Positions 1-8,645 are shown, numbered from the stretch's first letter. The stretch is 64,000 bases of DNA from Methylosinus sp. Sm6 (GCF_019802345.1 NZ_JAINDZ010000021.1:24416-88415), one strand, 5' to 3'. The notes: generated by a model from the letters alone, not told the origin. Numbers and translations are program-made.

Positions 1-1
1 C

Positions 2-403
2 ATTCTCGGCTCGCTCGCCGAGCAGGATCATGTGACCGTCGACGCTGGCCTCTCGGAGCTGGCGCCCGGCCATAATATGCAGGCGACGCTCGCCGATCTC
101 GAGAAGCGCATGAAGGCGGCCGCCGCCGATCTCGCCTTCGAGGAGGCGGCCTGCCTGCGCGACGAGATTTCGCGCTTGCAGCGCGCCGAGCTATTGGCGG
201 AAGCCAATCCGCTGATGCGCCCGCGCGGCCGCGGCGGGGCGGGTGAGGAGGCGGTCCCCGGCACCCGTGCGCGAAAACCGACGGATGCGGATATGGGTCC
301 GCATAATTTCGGCGGCGGCGAGGCGCGGCCTTTGTCCCGGCCGCTGCCGCGATCGATGGCGGGCAAGGCGGGGACGAAGGTGGTGAAGGGGAAGCTGCAA
401 TAG
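2..403 (+). CDS. uvrB: UvrB, C-terminal part (cut by window edge)
   Basis: UvrB is the damage-verifying subunit of the UvrABC nucleotide excision repair complex. Only about the last 133 codons are in the window; the frame is open from the first bases, so the gene begins to the left. Visible are the end of the helicase-like region (window residues 1-28) and then a UVR motif (about 29-64, containing [18 protein letters not shown]), the helical hairpin that pairs with UvrC. The Gly/Arg/Lys-rich tail is poorly conserved, as is usual. A paired palindromic repeat starts 13 bases after the stop. Without the missing part, another UVR-domain protein cannot be fully excluded. Confidence 0.85.
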   Translation: MLGSLAEQDHVTVDAGLSELAPGHNMQATLADLEKRMKAAAADLAFEEAACLRDEISRLQRAELLAEANPLMRPRGRGGAGEEAVPGTRARKPTDADMGPHNFGGGEARPLSRPLPRSMAGKAGTKVVKGKLQ

Positions 404-415
404 GCCCCGAGGAGA

Positions 416-474
416 GTGAGCCTAAAGGCTCGCAGCCCAGGGTCCGCGCTCGGACCGCGAGCCTTCAGGCTCGC
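416..474. repeat. paired GCGAGCCT palindromes (REP-like), uvrB-trxA gap
   Basis: Two inverted copies of the dispersed palindrome face each other: 416-433 (right arm AGGCTCGC, left arm slightly degenerate) and 457-474 (GCGAGCCTTCAGGCTCGC). Between them GGTCC (441-445) and GGACC (452-456) form a further short stem, so the whole unit can fold into one long hairpin. The same paired layout recurs at 60909-60966 and 61854-61912. Confidence 0.85.
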
Positions 475-586
475 TCTTTCTATCGAGTGTCGCAGACGCT
501 CGTGCCTCCTCGCCCGTCCCCTCGCCTTGACGCCGCACGGCCCACTTCCTACTCTCACGCCACGTTTTCACTTCGAAAGGCGAACC

Positions 587-922
587 ATGTCCACGGCCAC
601 CGTCAAAGTCTCCGACGCGAGTTTCGAAGCCGAGGTTCTGAAATCCGACCAGCCGGTCGTCGTGGATTTCTGGGCCGAGTGGTGCGGCCCCTGCCGCACG
701 ATCGCTCCCGCGCTCGAGGAAATCGCCACTGAGCTCAAGGATAAGCTCAAGGTCGTCAAGCTCAATGTCGACGAGAATCCCAATGTCGCCGGCGCGCTCG
801 GCATCCGCTCCATTCCGACCCTGATCGTCTTCAAGGACGGCAAGGCGGCCGCACAAAAAGTGGGCGCCGCCCCCAAGGGTGAATTGCTGCGCTGGATCAA
901 TGGCGCCATCAGCGCCGCGTGA
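587..922 (+). CDS. trxA: thioredoxin 1
   Basis: Small cytoplasmic dithiol oxidoreductase that reduces protein disulfides such as ribonucleotide reductase and is itself recharged by thioredoxin reductase. The 111-residue protein has the active site WCGPC (Cys33, Cys36), the buried Asp27 and the cis-proline in SIPT (Pro77), all in standard positions and at standard length. I chose the ATG at 587 because an upstream extension in the same frame reads through repeat DNA and has no thioredoxin similarity. It stands alone: the gap upstream holds a repeat and a strong hairpin follows before modB. uvrB-trxA adjacency itself says little about function. Confidence 0.97.
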   Translation: MSTATVKVSDASFEAEVLKSDQPVVVDFWAEWCGPCRTIAPALEEIATELKDKLKVVKLNVDENPNVAGALGIRSIPTLIVFKDGKAAAQKVGAAPKGELLRWINGAISAA

Positions 923-963
923 GGCCCTGCAGCGCTGTGTAAGCTCTCGACGTAACGACAACG

Positions 964-1007
964 AAGGCGTAAGGCTCCGGAAACGCGCGTTTCGGAGCTT
1001 ACGCCTT
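964..1007 (+). promoter_or_regulatory. long hairpin between trxA and modB
   Basis: An imperfect inverted repeat of about 22 bp per arm (AAGGCGTAAG-GCTCCGGAAACGCG against CGCGTTTC-GGAGC-TTACGCCTT) lies 41 bases after the trxA stop and ends on the TTG that starts modB. It could terminate trxA transcription (a short T-rich stretch follows) or hide the modB start in a stem. Nothing in the sequence decides between these. It does not resemble the multi-stem molybdenum-cofactor RNA motif. Confidence 0.55.
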
Positions 1008-1702
1008 TGTTCGATTTCTCCCCTCAGGAGCTGACGGCGATCGCCCTCAGCCTGAAGGTCGCGGGGACAGCCACCGTCATCTCCCTGCCCCTCGCCATTT
1101 TCGTCGCTTATGCGCTGGCGCGCTGGCGGTTTCCCGGCCATGCGGCGCTCAATGCGCTCATTCATCTGCCGCTGGTCATGCCGCCGGTGGTCACCGGCTT
1201 CGTGCTGCTGCTGCTGCTCGGCCGCAAGGCGCCGCTCGGACACTTCCTGGCCGAATATCTCGGCATCGTCTTCGCCTTCCGCTGGACCGGCGCGGCGCTC
1301 GCGGCGGCGGTGATGAGCTTGCCGCTGATGATCCGCCCGATTCGCCTCTCCTTCGAGAGCATCGACGAGCGGCTCGGCCAGGCCTCGCGCTCGCTCGGCG
1401 CCGATCCTTTATGGACCTTCTTCCTCGTCACCCTGCCGCTGGCGGCGCCCGGCGTCATCGTCGGCGCCATTCTCGGCTTCGCCAAGGCGCTGGGCGAGTT
1501 CGGCGCGACCATCACCTTCGTCTCCAACATCCCCGGCGAGACGCAGACCATTCCGGCCGCCATCTACAGCCTCACCCAGACGCCGGACGGCGACGCCGAC
1601 GCGCTGCGCCTCGCCGCTGTTTCCGCCGTCATCGCCATTGCGGCGCTGATCGTCTCGGAAATGCTGCAGAAGCGCGCCGACGCCACGAGGGCCGGCAAAT
1701 GA
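1007..1702 (+). CDS. modB: molybdate ABC transporter permease ModB
   Basis: Inner-membrane permease subunit of the molybdate (possibly also tungstate) importer. The 231-residue protein has about five or six hydrophobic segments and the ABC permease coupling loop with the ALGEFGAT signature near residues 163-170, followed by NIPGETQTIPAAIY, which is typical of ModB. The start is a TTG at 1007 right at the edge of a large hairpin; there is no in-frame ATG nearby and the N-terminus (FDFSPQELTAIALSLKVA) fits the family. The stop overlaps the modC start by four bases (ATGA), so the two are translationally coupled. modA, which normally precedes modB, is absent here. Confidence 0.93.
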   Translation: MFDFSPQELTAIALSLKVAGTATVISLPLAIFVAYALARWRFPGHAALNALIHLPLVMPPVVTGFVLLLLLGRKAPLGHFLAEYLGIVFAFRWTGAALAAAVMSLPLMIRPIRLSFESIDERLGQASRSLGADPLWTFFLVTLPLAAPGVIVGAILGFAKALGEFGATITFVSNIPGETQTIPAAIYSLTQTPDGDADALRLAAVSAVIAIAALIVSEMLQKRADATRAGK

Positions 1703-2805
1703 TCGCGGTCGACGGCGTCCGCCTGCGCCGCGGCGATTTCGAGCTCTCCGCCTCCTTCGCCAGCAAGGCGCGCATTCTGGCGCTCTATGGGCCCTCCGGC
1801 TCCGGCAAGACGACGCTCGCCCATCTCGTCGCCGGCCTCGCCGCGCCGGACGAGGGCCACATCGCCGTCAACGGCGCCGCGCTCGTCGACACGGCTGCGC
1901 GCCTGTTCGTTGCGCCGGAGAAGCGCCGCATCAGCCTCGTGTTTCAGGACGCGCTGCTGTTTCCGCATCTCGATGTGAAAACCAATATCGTGTTCGGCCG
2001 TTTCTTCACCCCCGTCGCCGAGCGCCGCGTTCCCTTCGACGCGGTGGTCGAGACGCTCGGCGTCGCGCATCTGCTGCGCCGGCGGCCGGGCACGCTTTCG
2101 GGCGGCGAGCGCCAGCGCGTCGGCCTCGCCCGCGCGCTCCTATGCTCGCCGCGCCTGCTGGTGATGGACGAGCCGATGGCCTCGCTCGATTTCGACCGGC
2201 GCCAGGAGATCATGGCGCTGATCGAGCGGCTGCGCGACGAATTCGTCATTCCGATCCTGCTCGTCTCCCATGCCGCGGACGAGATTTTGCGGCTCGCCGA
2301 CGAGGTGGTGGCGCTGGAGCGCGGCCGCATCGTCGCGCAGGGCCTGCCGTCGGAGACGATCGCTGCGGCGAGCCGGGCGGTCGAGGGCGGCCGCTTCTCG
2401 GTGGTGAGCGCGCTGAACGCGCGCGCGGGCGCGTTCGATCCGCGCTATGGCGTGACGCGGCTCGCGCATCCCTCCGGCGAGATCGTGATCGCCGCGCGCG
2501 TCGCCGACGGCGAGCGGCCCGTGAGGGCGCTGATCAAGGCCACCGACGTGGCGCTGGCGCGCCGCGCGCCCAGCGAGACCAGCATTCGCACCGTGCTCGA
2601 GGGCGTCATCCGCTCGATCGACGAGGACGAGGGGCCGCTCGCCTTCGTGCAGATCGGCCTGAAGAACGGCGACGTTCTCACCGCCTCGGTGACACGGCTC
2701 TCGGTCGCCGAGATGAATTTGACGATCGGCGGGCCGGTCTTCGCCCTGGTGAAATCGGTCGCGCTCGACGAGAGGGAACTGGGCGCCGGCATGTCGCGCG
2801 ATTAG
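1699..2805 (+). CDS. modC: molybdate ABC transporter ATP-binding protein ModC
   Basis: Cytoplasmic ATPase that powers molybdate import with ModB. In the 368 residues are Walker A GPSGSGKTT (31-39), the ABC signature LSGGERQR (about 133-140), Walker B LLVMDEP (about 153-159), an H-loop (LLVSHAADE) and a C-terminal TOBE/Mop-like region (about 290-360) that binds oxyanion and regulates transport. The start at 1699 overlaps the modB stop; a longer open frame upstream runs antiparallel to nothing sensible and is an overlap with modB. The TAG stop lies in a TTAG tetramer that borders a degenerate copy of the miniature repeat element described at 2802-2858. Confidence 0.95.
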   Translation: MIAVDGVRLRRGDFELSASFASKARILALYGPSGSGKTTLAHLVAGLAAPDEGHIAVNGAALVDTAARLFVAPEKRRISLVFQDALLFPHLDVKTNIVFGRFFTPVAERRVPFDAVVETLGVAHLLRRRPGTLSGGERQRVGLARALLCSPRLLVMDEPMASLDFDRRQEIMALIERLRDEFVIPILLVSHAADEILRLADEVVALERGRIVAQGLPSETIAAASRAVEGGRFSVVSALNARAGAFDPRYGVTRLAHPSGEIVIAARVADGERPVRALIKATDVALARRAPSETSIRTVLEGVIRSIDEDEGPLAFVQIGLKNGDVLTASVTRLSVAEMNLTIGGPVFALVKSVALDERELGAGMSRD

Positions 2806-2858
2806 CGGCCTGCGCCCTCGATATTGATGGGCCTCGAGAGCGAGCCTGAGAGGCTCGC
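2802..2858. repeat. left half of miniature CTAG-type element with internal palindrome
   Basis: The TTAG at 2802-2805 contains the modC stop. The next 22 bases (2806-2827) match the degenerate left end of the element at 22627-22721 in 15 of 22 positions, both continue with TTGATGGG and TCGAGA, and then comes the palindrome GCGAGCCT-GAG-AGGCTCGC (2840-2858). No right inverted repeat was found before purB, so this copy looks truncated. Confidence 0.55.
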
Positions 2859-2903
2859 ATTCTCGACGCCGTCGCTCCCTCTGCCGCGCGTCGCGGAGTC
2901 GTC

Positions 2904-4211
2904 TCAACTCTCGCCGAACACACGATCGAAGATCGTGTCGACATGCTTGAAGTGATAGGCGAGGTCGAACAATTCGTCGAGCTCGGCGGGGGAGAGCTTG
3001 GCGCTCACTTCCGCATCGGCGCCGAGCAGCGCGCGGAACTCGCCTTCGCCGCGCCACACCGGCATGGCGTTCCTCTGCACCAGGGCATAGGCGTCCTCGC
3101 GCGAGACGCCCTTTTGCGTCAGCGCCAGCAGCACGCGCTGCGAATGCACGAGGCCGCCGAGCCGGTCGAGATTCTTCTGCATGTTCTGCGGATAGATCAT
3201 CAGCTGATCGACGACGCTGATCAAACGCGCGAGCGCGAAATCGAGCGTCACCGTGGCGTCCGGCCCGATATTGCGCTCGACCGAGGAATGCGAGATGTCG
3301 CGCTCGTGCCAGAGCGCGACATTCTCGAGCGCCGGCGTCACCATGCCGCGCACCAGACGCGCGAGGCCGGTGAGATTTTCGGTCAGCACCGGATTGCGCT
3401 TGTGCGGCATGGCGGAAGACCCCTTCTGCCCGGCGGAGAAATATTCCTCCGCCTCCAGCACCTCGGTGCGCTGCAAATGGCGAATTTCTGTCGCCAGCCG
3501 CTCGACCGAGGAGGCGACGACGCCGAGGGTCGCGAAGAAGGCCGCATGGCGGTCGCGCGGAATGACCTGCGTCGACACCGGCTCGACGACGAGTCCGAGC
3601 TGCTTGGCCACATGCTCCTCGACGCGCGGATCGACATTGGCGAAAGTGCCGACGGCGCCGGAGATGGCGCAGGTCGCGACCTCCTTGCGCGCCGTCACCA
3701 GCCGCTCGCGCGCGCGCGTGAATTCGGCATGGGCCTGCGCGAGCTTGAGGCCGAAGGTGGTCGGCTCGGCGTGAATGCCGTGCGAGCGGCCGATGGTCGG
3801 CGTGTATTTGTGCTCGAGCGCGCGGCGCTTAATCGCCGCGAGCAGGCTGTCGACATCGGCGATCAGGAGATCGGCGGCGCGAGCCAATTGCACGGCGAGG
3901 CAGGTGTCGAGCACGTCGGAGCTGGTCATGCCCTGATGCACGAAGCGCGCATCCGGGCCGATGAACTCGCCGAGATGGGTCAGGAAGGCGATGACGTCAT
4001 GCTTCGTCACCCGCTCGATCTCCTCGATGCGCGCGACGTCGAAGGTGACGAAATCGGCCTTGTCCCAGATCGCCTTGGCGCTCTCCTTGGGGATGACGCC
4101 GATCTCGGCGAGCGCGTCGCAGGCATAGGCCTCGATCTCGAACCAGATGCGGAAGCGAGTCTGCGGCTCCCAGATCTTGGTCATTTCGGGCCGGGAATAG
4201 CGCGGGATCAT
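2904..4211 (-). CDS. purB: adenylosuccinate lyase
   Basis: Catalyses two fumarate-releasing steps of purine synthesis: SAICAR to AICAR and adenylosuccinate to AMP. The 435-residue protein shows the fumarase/aspartase superfamily blocks: HQGMTSSDV (92-100), GRSHGIHAEP (141-150, general acid His) and the signature loop GSSAMPHKRNP (264-274) with the catalytic serine. Start chosen at MIPRYSRPEM, the standard N-terminus of alphaproteobacterial PurB; an ATG four codons upstream is possible, and a much longer open frame upstream runs through dispersed repeats. It is a single gene on the minus strand, convergent with modC. Confidence 0.96.
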   Translation of the reverse strand: MIPRYSRPEMTKIWEPQTRFRIWFEIEAYACDALAEIGVIPKESAKAIWDKADFVTFDVARIEEIERVTKHDVIAFLTHLGEFIGPDARFVHQGMTSSDVLDTCLAVQLARAADLLIADVDSLLAAIKRRALEHKYTPTIGRSHGIHAEPTTFGLKLAQAHAEFTRARERLVTARKEVATCAISGAVGTFANVDPRVEEHVAKQLGLVVEPVSTQVIPRDRHAAFFATLGVVASSVERLATEIRHLQRTEVLEAEEYFSAGQKGSSAMPHKRNPVLTENLTGLARLVRGMVTPALENVALWHERDISHSSVERNIGPDATVTLDFALARLISVVDQLMIYPQNMQKNLDRLGGLVHSQRVLLALTQKGVSREDAYALVQRNAMPVWRGEGEFRALLGADAEVSAKLSPAELDELFDLAYHFKHVDTIFDRVFGES

Positions 4212-4909
4212 GGGCGTCGGCATCCTGAAGGAGTGGAGTGCGGCTCGTTTAAGCCGTCCGGCCCGCCGAGTGAAGAGCAGCGGACGTGTTTTGCGCGGCG
4301 GCGGCGGCTCGCGGTCCGATCCGGCGCGGCGACGCTGGCGCCCGCGTTTTCGAAGGTCTCGAGCGGGGCTTTTTTCAGGGCGGACTACAGCCCCATCACC
4401 CTCGTCCTGAGGAGCCCGCAAAGCGGGCGTCTCGAAGGACGGAACGGAAGAAACCTATGATTTCGCCCCGCGGCCGTCCTTCGAGACGCCGCCTGCGGCG
4501 GCTCCTCAGGACGAGGGTTGGGGATTTTGTCCTTCACCCGATTGGTCCTGCGCGTTCGCCCGCATCCTGTTGCCCAGGGGCGGACGAAAGCCGTCGACGC
4601 CCAGGCCTGGCCGACGCGGCCGGAGGCGAGGCGGCCGCTATCCGACCGCCGCGTCATTTTCCGAAATCGCCTGTTTCGTCTGAGTTTTTTCCCTCGCGAA
4701 TGCGACCGTGAGCTGAACTGATTGTTATCCGCTGCGCGGTTGGCTATACAAGATAATTGCGTCGCTTCGTTCTCGAGAGTCCGGTCCAAGACTTCGTCGA
4801 CACGCTCTCGAAAGGACATCGGGATTCGGCGGCCGCTTTTCGGCGTCCAACTGGAGCGTTTGATCCGGAGCTGTTTCAGCGACTGATCCTTTACCGGAAA
4901 GAGGAGGTT
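4212..4909. other. intergenic stretch purB to secreted protein
   Basis: About 700 bases without a convincing gene. The first half is filled by an inverted pair of Hyphomicrobiales-type dispersed repeats (4399-4542). The second half is less GC-rich and contains TTGGCTATACAAGATAAT near 4740-4757, a possible sigma-70 promoter for the downstream secreted protein. Short open frames here have no initiation signals or recognisable sequence. Confidence 0.6.
4399..4542. repeat. inverted pair of dispersed Hyphomicrobiales-type repeats
   Basis: Left copy 4399-4442 (CCCTCGTCCTGAGGAG, a GC stem, then GTCTCGAAGGACGG) and right copy 4472-4516 in the opposite orientation, each with its own inner stem. The right copy continues to 4542 with a segment (reverse complement ATCGGGTGAAGGACAAAAT) that is also attached to the single copy at 26239-26305. 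The unit is therefore about 65-70 bases long and mobile or duplicated within this genome. Confidence 0.8.
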
Positions 4910-5965
4910 ATGATGAGAGGGTTTCATCTATTCCAGGACAAACAGATGCTGGGGGTCCTTCTATCGCCGCTTCTCCTTCTCTCGTCTGCAGCGCTCGCCG
5001 CGGAAGCCGCCGGGCCGAGCGCCGCTTCCGATTCCGCCTTGGGAACCAGCGCCGCGAAAGGCCTGTCTCCTTCCGTACGGCAGGCGATAGAGAGTTCGGC
5101 CGTCACGGCCGCGGTCACGGCGTCGCCGATCGCGACCTTTTCCAAGGCTCAATATGCTACGGCGGGGGTCGCTCTTCGCAACCGCCAGACTGGCGCCATT
5201 CAGATCAGCGGCGTCGTCGGGCCGGTCAAGCGCGCATATCTTTATTGGGCGTTCCTGTTCGGCTCCGCTCCGCCCGCGACGCAAGCCGTCGTTCTGGGGC
5301 CGCCCGGGGCGGCGCGCGCCTCGGCCACGGGATCTCTCATCGCGACCGGCGCCGACACATGCTGGAGAAGTAGCGGAATAGCCGTCTATCGCGCGGATGT
5401 GACGTCTTTGGTTTCCGGCAACGGCCTCTATTCCATCGCGCTGCCGCGCACGGCGTCCGCCACCAACAGCGGCGCGGACCCTTGGACATCTCTCACCCTT
5501 CCCGCCGCCGAAGGCGCCGCTCTCGTCGTGGTCGGCGCGGGGACGCGCAATGTCGCCGTCTTCGACAAAGGCATAGCGGGCGCGACCTTCTTCGGCTCGA
5601 CCAGCTACACGCTGAACGTCCCGGGCGGCGTCAAGACGGCGCCGGTCCTGTGGGACAATATCGGCGCCGACGGCCAGACCGGCGTCAGCGTCGGCGGGCG
5701 CGGCTTCGGCGTCGCCAAGGAAAAAACCTACGTCAATGACGTGCAGATCGCCGGACCCGGCACGGACGTGACCGCCAATGGCGTGACCGGCAGCGATTGG
5801 GACGGCGGCGTCGGCTCGCCCTTGCCGCAGCTCTGGGACGTCACCGGCCGCACCCTGCCCGTCGCCGCGGCGCCGGTCGGCAAGCCGTCCCTCGCGGTCC
5901 GTTTCGTTTCGGTGGGCCAGACCTATGACTGCGCGACGCCGATCGCCAATGTGATCGCTTATTGA
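4910..5965 (+). CDS. secreted protein of unknown function
   Basis: The 351-residue product starts with a clear Sec signal peptide (hydrophobic run LGVLLSPLLLLSSAALA, cleavage probably at ALA-AEA near residue 31). A strong Shine-Dalgarno sequence (AGGAGG, 4902-4907) supports the ATG at 4910 or 4913. The mature part is rich in Gly, Ala, Ser and Thr with alternating hydrophobic stretches, suggesting beta structure. Blocks such as VKRAYLYWA, YRADVTSLVSGNG and GAALVVVGAG resemble extracellular beta-sandwich repeats seen in surface proteins (for example of the DUF3344 kind), but I cannot assign a family. There are two cysteines, one near the C-terminus. It has no operon partner and is convergent with fabI. 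Confidence 0.75.
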   Translation: MMRGFHLFQDKQMLGVLLSPLLLLSSAALAAEAAGPSAASDSALGTSAAKGLSPSVRQAIESSAVTAAVTASPIATFSKAQYATAGVALRNRQTGAIQISGVVGPVKRAYLYWAFLFGSAPPATQAVVLGPPGAARASATGSLIATGADTCWRSSGIAVYRADVTSLVSGNGLYSIALPRTASATNSGADPWTSLTLPAAEGAALVVVGAGTRNVAVFDKGIAGATFFGSTSYTLNVPGGVKTAPVLWDNIGADGQTGVSVGGRGFGVAKEKTYVNDVQIAGPGTDVTANGVTGSDWDGGVGSPLPQLWDVTGRTLPVAAAPVGKPSLAVRFVSVGQTYDCATPIANVIAY

Positions 5966-6079
5966 GGCGGCGCGGGCGGCTGTCGGCCGTCCCGCACCTC
6001 CCCCGCGTCGCTCATGGAGGGGGCAATCCACTCCAGCTTCAGCCGATCCTCGCGCGACCCCTTTGGGCGCGCGGACCCC

Positions 6080-6946
6080 TCACTTCTCCTGCGGCAGCAG
6101 GGCGAGAAGCTGCGCCATCTTCGGCGCGGCGCTCGGATTCATCATGCCGACGACATGATAGCCGGCGTCGACATGCAGCACCTCGCCGGTGACGCCGCGC
6201 GCCCAGGGCGACAGCAGATAGACCGCGGTCTCGCCGACCTCCTCGATGGTCACCACGCGGCGCAGCGGCGCGTTATATTCATTCCATCTCAGAATATAGC
6301 GGAAGTCGCCGATGCCGGAGGCCGCGAGCGTCTTGATCGGCCCGGCGGAAATGGCGTTGACGCGGATGTTCTTGACGCCGAGATCGGCGGCGAGATAGCG
6401 CACCGACGCCTCGAGCGCCGCCTTGGCGACGCCCATCACATTGTAATGCGGCATCCATTTCTCGGCGCCGTAATAAGTGAGGGTGAGCAGCGAGCCGCCG
6501 TCCGGCATCAGCTTCTCGGCGCGCTGCGCCAAAGCGGTGAAGGAGTAGCAGGAGATCAGCAGCGACTGCGTGAAATTCTCCGCCGTCGTGTCGACATAGC
6601 GGCCGTCGAGCTGGTCCTTGTCCGAAAAGGCGAGGCAATGGACGACGAAATCGAGCTTGCCCCACAGCCGTTCGACCTCGGCGAAGACCGCGTCGATCGT
6701 CGCGGGCTCGCTCACATCGCAGCGGCCGGCGACCACCGCGCCGAGCTCCTCGGCGAGCGGGCGCACGCGCTTCTCCAGCGCCTCGACCTGATAGGTCAGC
6801 GCGAGCTCGGCGCCCGCGTCGCGCGCCGCCCTGGCGATGCCCCAGGCGATCGAGCGATTATTGGCGACGCCGAGGATGAGTCCGCGCTTGCCGGCGAGAA
6901 CGCCGCTGTTGAGAGTGCCCTTCGACGTCGGTTCTGGCTGCGACAT
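6080..6946 (-). CDS. fabI: enoyl-[acyl-carrier-protein] reductase (NADH)
   Basis: Performs the last reduction of each fatty acid elongation cycle (trans-2-enoyl-ACP to acyl-ACP). The 288-residue short-chain dehydrogenase fold has the FabI-type nucleotide loop GVANNRSIAWG (26-36) and the catalytic Y-x6-K pair Tyr168/Lys175 in YNVMGVAK, preceded by the second conserved tyrosine (158/159). The start at 6946 (MSQPEPTSKG) gives the usual length; the longer upstream frame has no similarity. This is the triclosan-target type rather than FabK, FabL or FabV. Hyphomicrobiales often carry two FabI copies, so this may be one of two. Confidence 0.95.
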   Translation of the reverse strand: MSQPEPTSKGTLNSGVLAGKRGLILGVANNRSIAWGIARAARDAGAELALTYQVEALEKRVRPLAEELGAVVAGRCDVSEPATIDAVFAEVERLWGKLDFVVHCLAFSDKDQLDGRYVDTTAENFTQSLLISCYSFTALAQRAEKLMPDGGSLLTLTYYGAEKWMPHYNVMGVAKAALEASVRYLAADLGVKNIRVNAISAGPIKTLAASGIGDFRYILRWNEYNAPLRRVVTIEEVGETAVYLLSPWARGVTGEVLHVDAGYHVVGMMNPSAAPKMAQLLALLPQEK

Positions 6947-7214
6947 ATAGAATGTGTCCTGATGAGCTGCTCGACCGGCGGGCTCGCCGCCTTGTCGTCG
7001 AGCGCGCCGTTGAAAGGCTGCGCGAAATGCGCCGACGCGGGGAGCGCGTTGCGCGCATGGGCCGCGCGGGCCGCCCGTCCCAGCGGACAAAAAGACATAA
7101 ATCGTAGGGCGCGGAGATAGTCAATCGCGGCGGAGTGGCATAATATCGGCGAAGGAAGCGAACCAGAGCCGAGCGAGAAAAGTCGCTAAGACCCCGCGCG
7201 CAATGGGCTGACCG

Positions 7215-7703
7215 ATGGGCAAGCCAGAGGATTTCGCGGAGACGTTGGAAAGGCTGACGCCCGGGTTGCGGCGCTACGCGCGCGCGCTGCTCGCCGGCGC
7301 CAATAACGAGGTCGCCGACGAGCTGGCGCAGGCTGCGCTGCGGACGACGGCGGACGAGGCGCGCGCCGACGCCGCCGCGATCGATCCACGCGTCGATCTA
7401 TATATCGCGCTGAGCAACGCCGCGCAGCGACGCTTGCGCGCGGCGCCGGCGCATCGGCCCTCCCTGCGCCAGCCCGCCATCATGCACCGCCTGGCCGATC
7501 TCGCCTTCGAGGAGCGGGAGATCCTGCTGCTGGTCGCGCTCGAGGGTTTTACTTACGAAGAGGTCGCGCGGATCACCCGCACAGATCGGCCGGTGGTCAT
7601 GATGCGCCTGATGCGCGCGCGCTCGGCGCTCACCGCGCTCGACCGACGTCCGACGCCCGACGCCGGCCGACGTCCCGGACCGCATTTGCGTCTCGTGAAA
7701 TAA
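7215..7703 (+). CDS. ECF-type RNA polymerase sigma factor
   Basis: A 162-residue protein with a weak region 2 at the N-terminus (FAETLERLTPGLRRYARAL) and a well-formed sigma-70 region 4 helix-turn-helix at about 90-140 (LAFEEREILLLVALEGFTYEEVARIT, split here over several helices). Only two bases separate it from the next gene, which encodes a membrane anti-sigma factor, so the two form the usual co-transcribed regulatory pair. Its targets and signal are unknown. The promoter is probably in the 270-base gap shared with divergently transcribed fabI; no clear autoregulatory element is visible. Confidence 0.85.
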   Translation: MGKPEDFAETLERLTPGLRRYARALLAGANNEVADELAQAALRTTADEARADAAAIDPRVDLYIALSNAAQRRLRAAPAHRPSLRQPAIMHRLADLAFEEREILLLVALEGFTYEEVARITRTDRPVVMMRLMRARSALTALDRRPTPDAGRRPGPHLRLVK

Positions 7704-7705
7704 AC

Positions 7706-8572
7706 ATGCGCGCCGATCCGGTCGACGAATCCGATCTTCACGCCTATGTCGACGGCGAGCTCGAGCCCGACGAGCGCCGGCGGATCGAGGATCATCTGCA
7801 CAAGCATCAAGAGGATGCGGCGCTGGTCGAGGGCTGGCGCCGCCAGAATGCGGCCCTGCGCGCAGCCTTCGCGCACACCATCAAGGAGCCGCTGCCGCCC
7901 GCGCTGCGCAGCGTGACGAAGAGCGGTCTCTCCGGCAGCTTCGGCTCGGGCGTGAATTGGGCGCGCTTCAGCCCGAGCAAGGCGTCCTCGCTGCGCACGC
8001 TGCGGCGCCCGGACACGAGCCGGAAGATGCCGCGGCGGCCGATGATCGCGATGTCGCTGCTGACGCTCTCGATCGGCGCGCTCGTCGCCGGCGCGGCGCT
8101 GCTCGCCTTCACCAGTCCGGCGGCGCCGCCGGTCGAGCCCGCCGCCGCGCGCGGCCCGGCTTTCATCGAACGCGCCGAGATCGCTTATCGGACCTTCGCT
8201 TCGGACGAGCGGCCGGTGGAGCTCGGCGCCGACCGCGCCGCCGAACTGTCGCAATGGCTCGCCGACCGGGTTGGTTTCGGCGCGCTCCCGGATTTGACCG
8301 CCGCCGGCCTCGAGCTGCGCGGCGGCCGGCTGACGCCGGGCGCGCAGGGTCCCGCCGGCCTTTTGTTCTATCGCTCCGCTGCGGGCGCTCTCGTCGCCTT
8401 CTATTTCGAGCGCGCAATGGGCGAGCGCGCCTCCGGCCCGCCGCCGCGGGCCACGCCCGGGCTCGAGGCCGTGGAATGGCGCGCGGGCGGCCGCGCCTTC
8501 GCGCTGCTCGGCCCGCTGGACGCGGAAGCTCTGCGCGCCGCCGCCGAGATCGCCGAGCGCTCGTCACGCTGA
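7706..8572 (+). CDS. membrane anti-sigma factor
   Basis: A 288-residue protein. Residues 7-50 (LHAYVDGELEPDERRRIEDHL) match the anti-sigma N-terminal helical domain common in Alphaproteobacteria. It has no Cys residues for the H-x3-C-x2-C zinc site, so it is a zinc-less version. One membrane segment lies near 113-135 (MSLLTLSIGALVAGAALLAF) and the C-terminal part should be periplasmic. It follows the sigma factor gene after two bases, which fixes its role as the partner that holds the sigma factor at the membrane. The activating signal is not evident. Confidence 0.82.
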   Translation: MRADPVDESDLHAYVDGELEPDERRRIEDHLHKHQEDAALVEGWRRQNAALRAAFAHTIKEPLPPALRSVTKSGLSGSFGSGVNWARFSPSKASSLRTLRRPDTSRKMPRRPMIAMSLLTLSIGALVAGAALLAFTSPAAPPVEPAAARGPAFIERAEIAYRTFASDERPVELGADRAAELSQWLADRVGFGALPDLTAAGLELRGGRLTPGAQGPAGLLFYRSAAGALVAFYFERAMGERASGPPPRATPGLEAVEWRAGGRAFALLGPLDAEALRAAAEIAERSSR

Positions 8573-8645
8573 CAGGCCGGCTCGGGGTCCCGCGCCGTGG
8601 ATCGAATCGATCCGCATTTTCTCGGAAGGGTCGTGGCGAGTCCGC

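Noticed and set aside
416..474. CRISPR array
   Set aside because: The palindromes are dispersed singly or in inverted pairs, not as regularly spaced direct repeats with unique spacers, and no cas gene is present.
964..1007. Molybdenum-cofactor riboswitch upstream of modB
   Set aside because: The region is a single long hairpin without the conserved multi-stem pattern; the gap is too short.
4518..4721. Short open frame in the purB upstream gap
   Set aside because: It starts inside a dispersed repeat, has no ribosome-binding site and no recognisable sequence.
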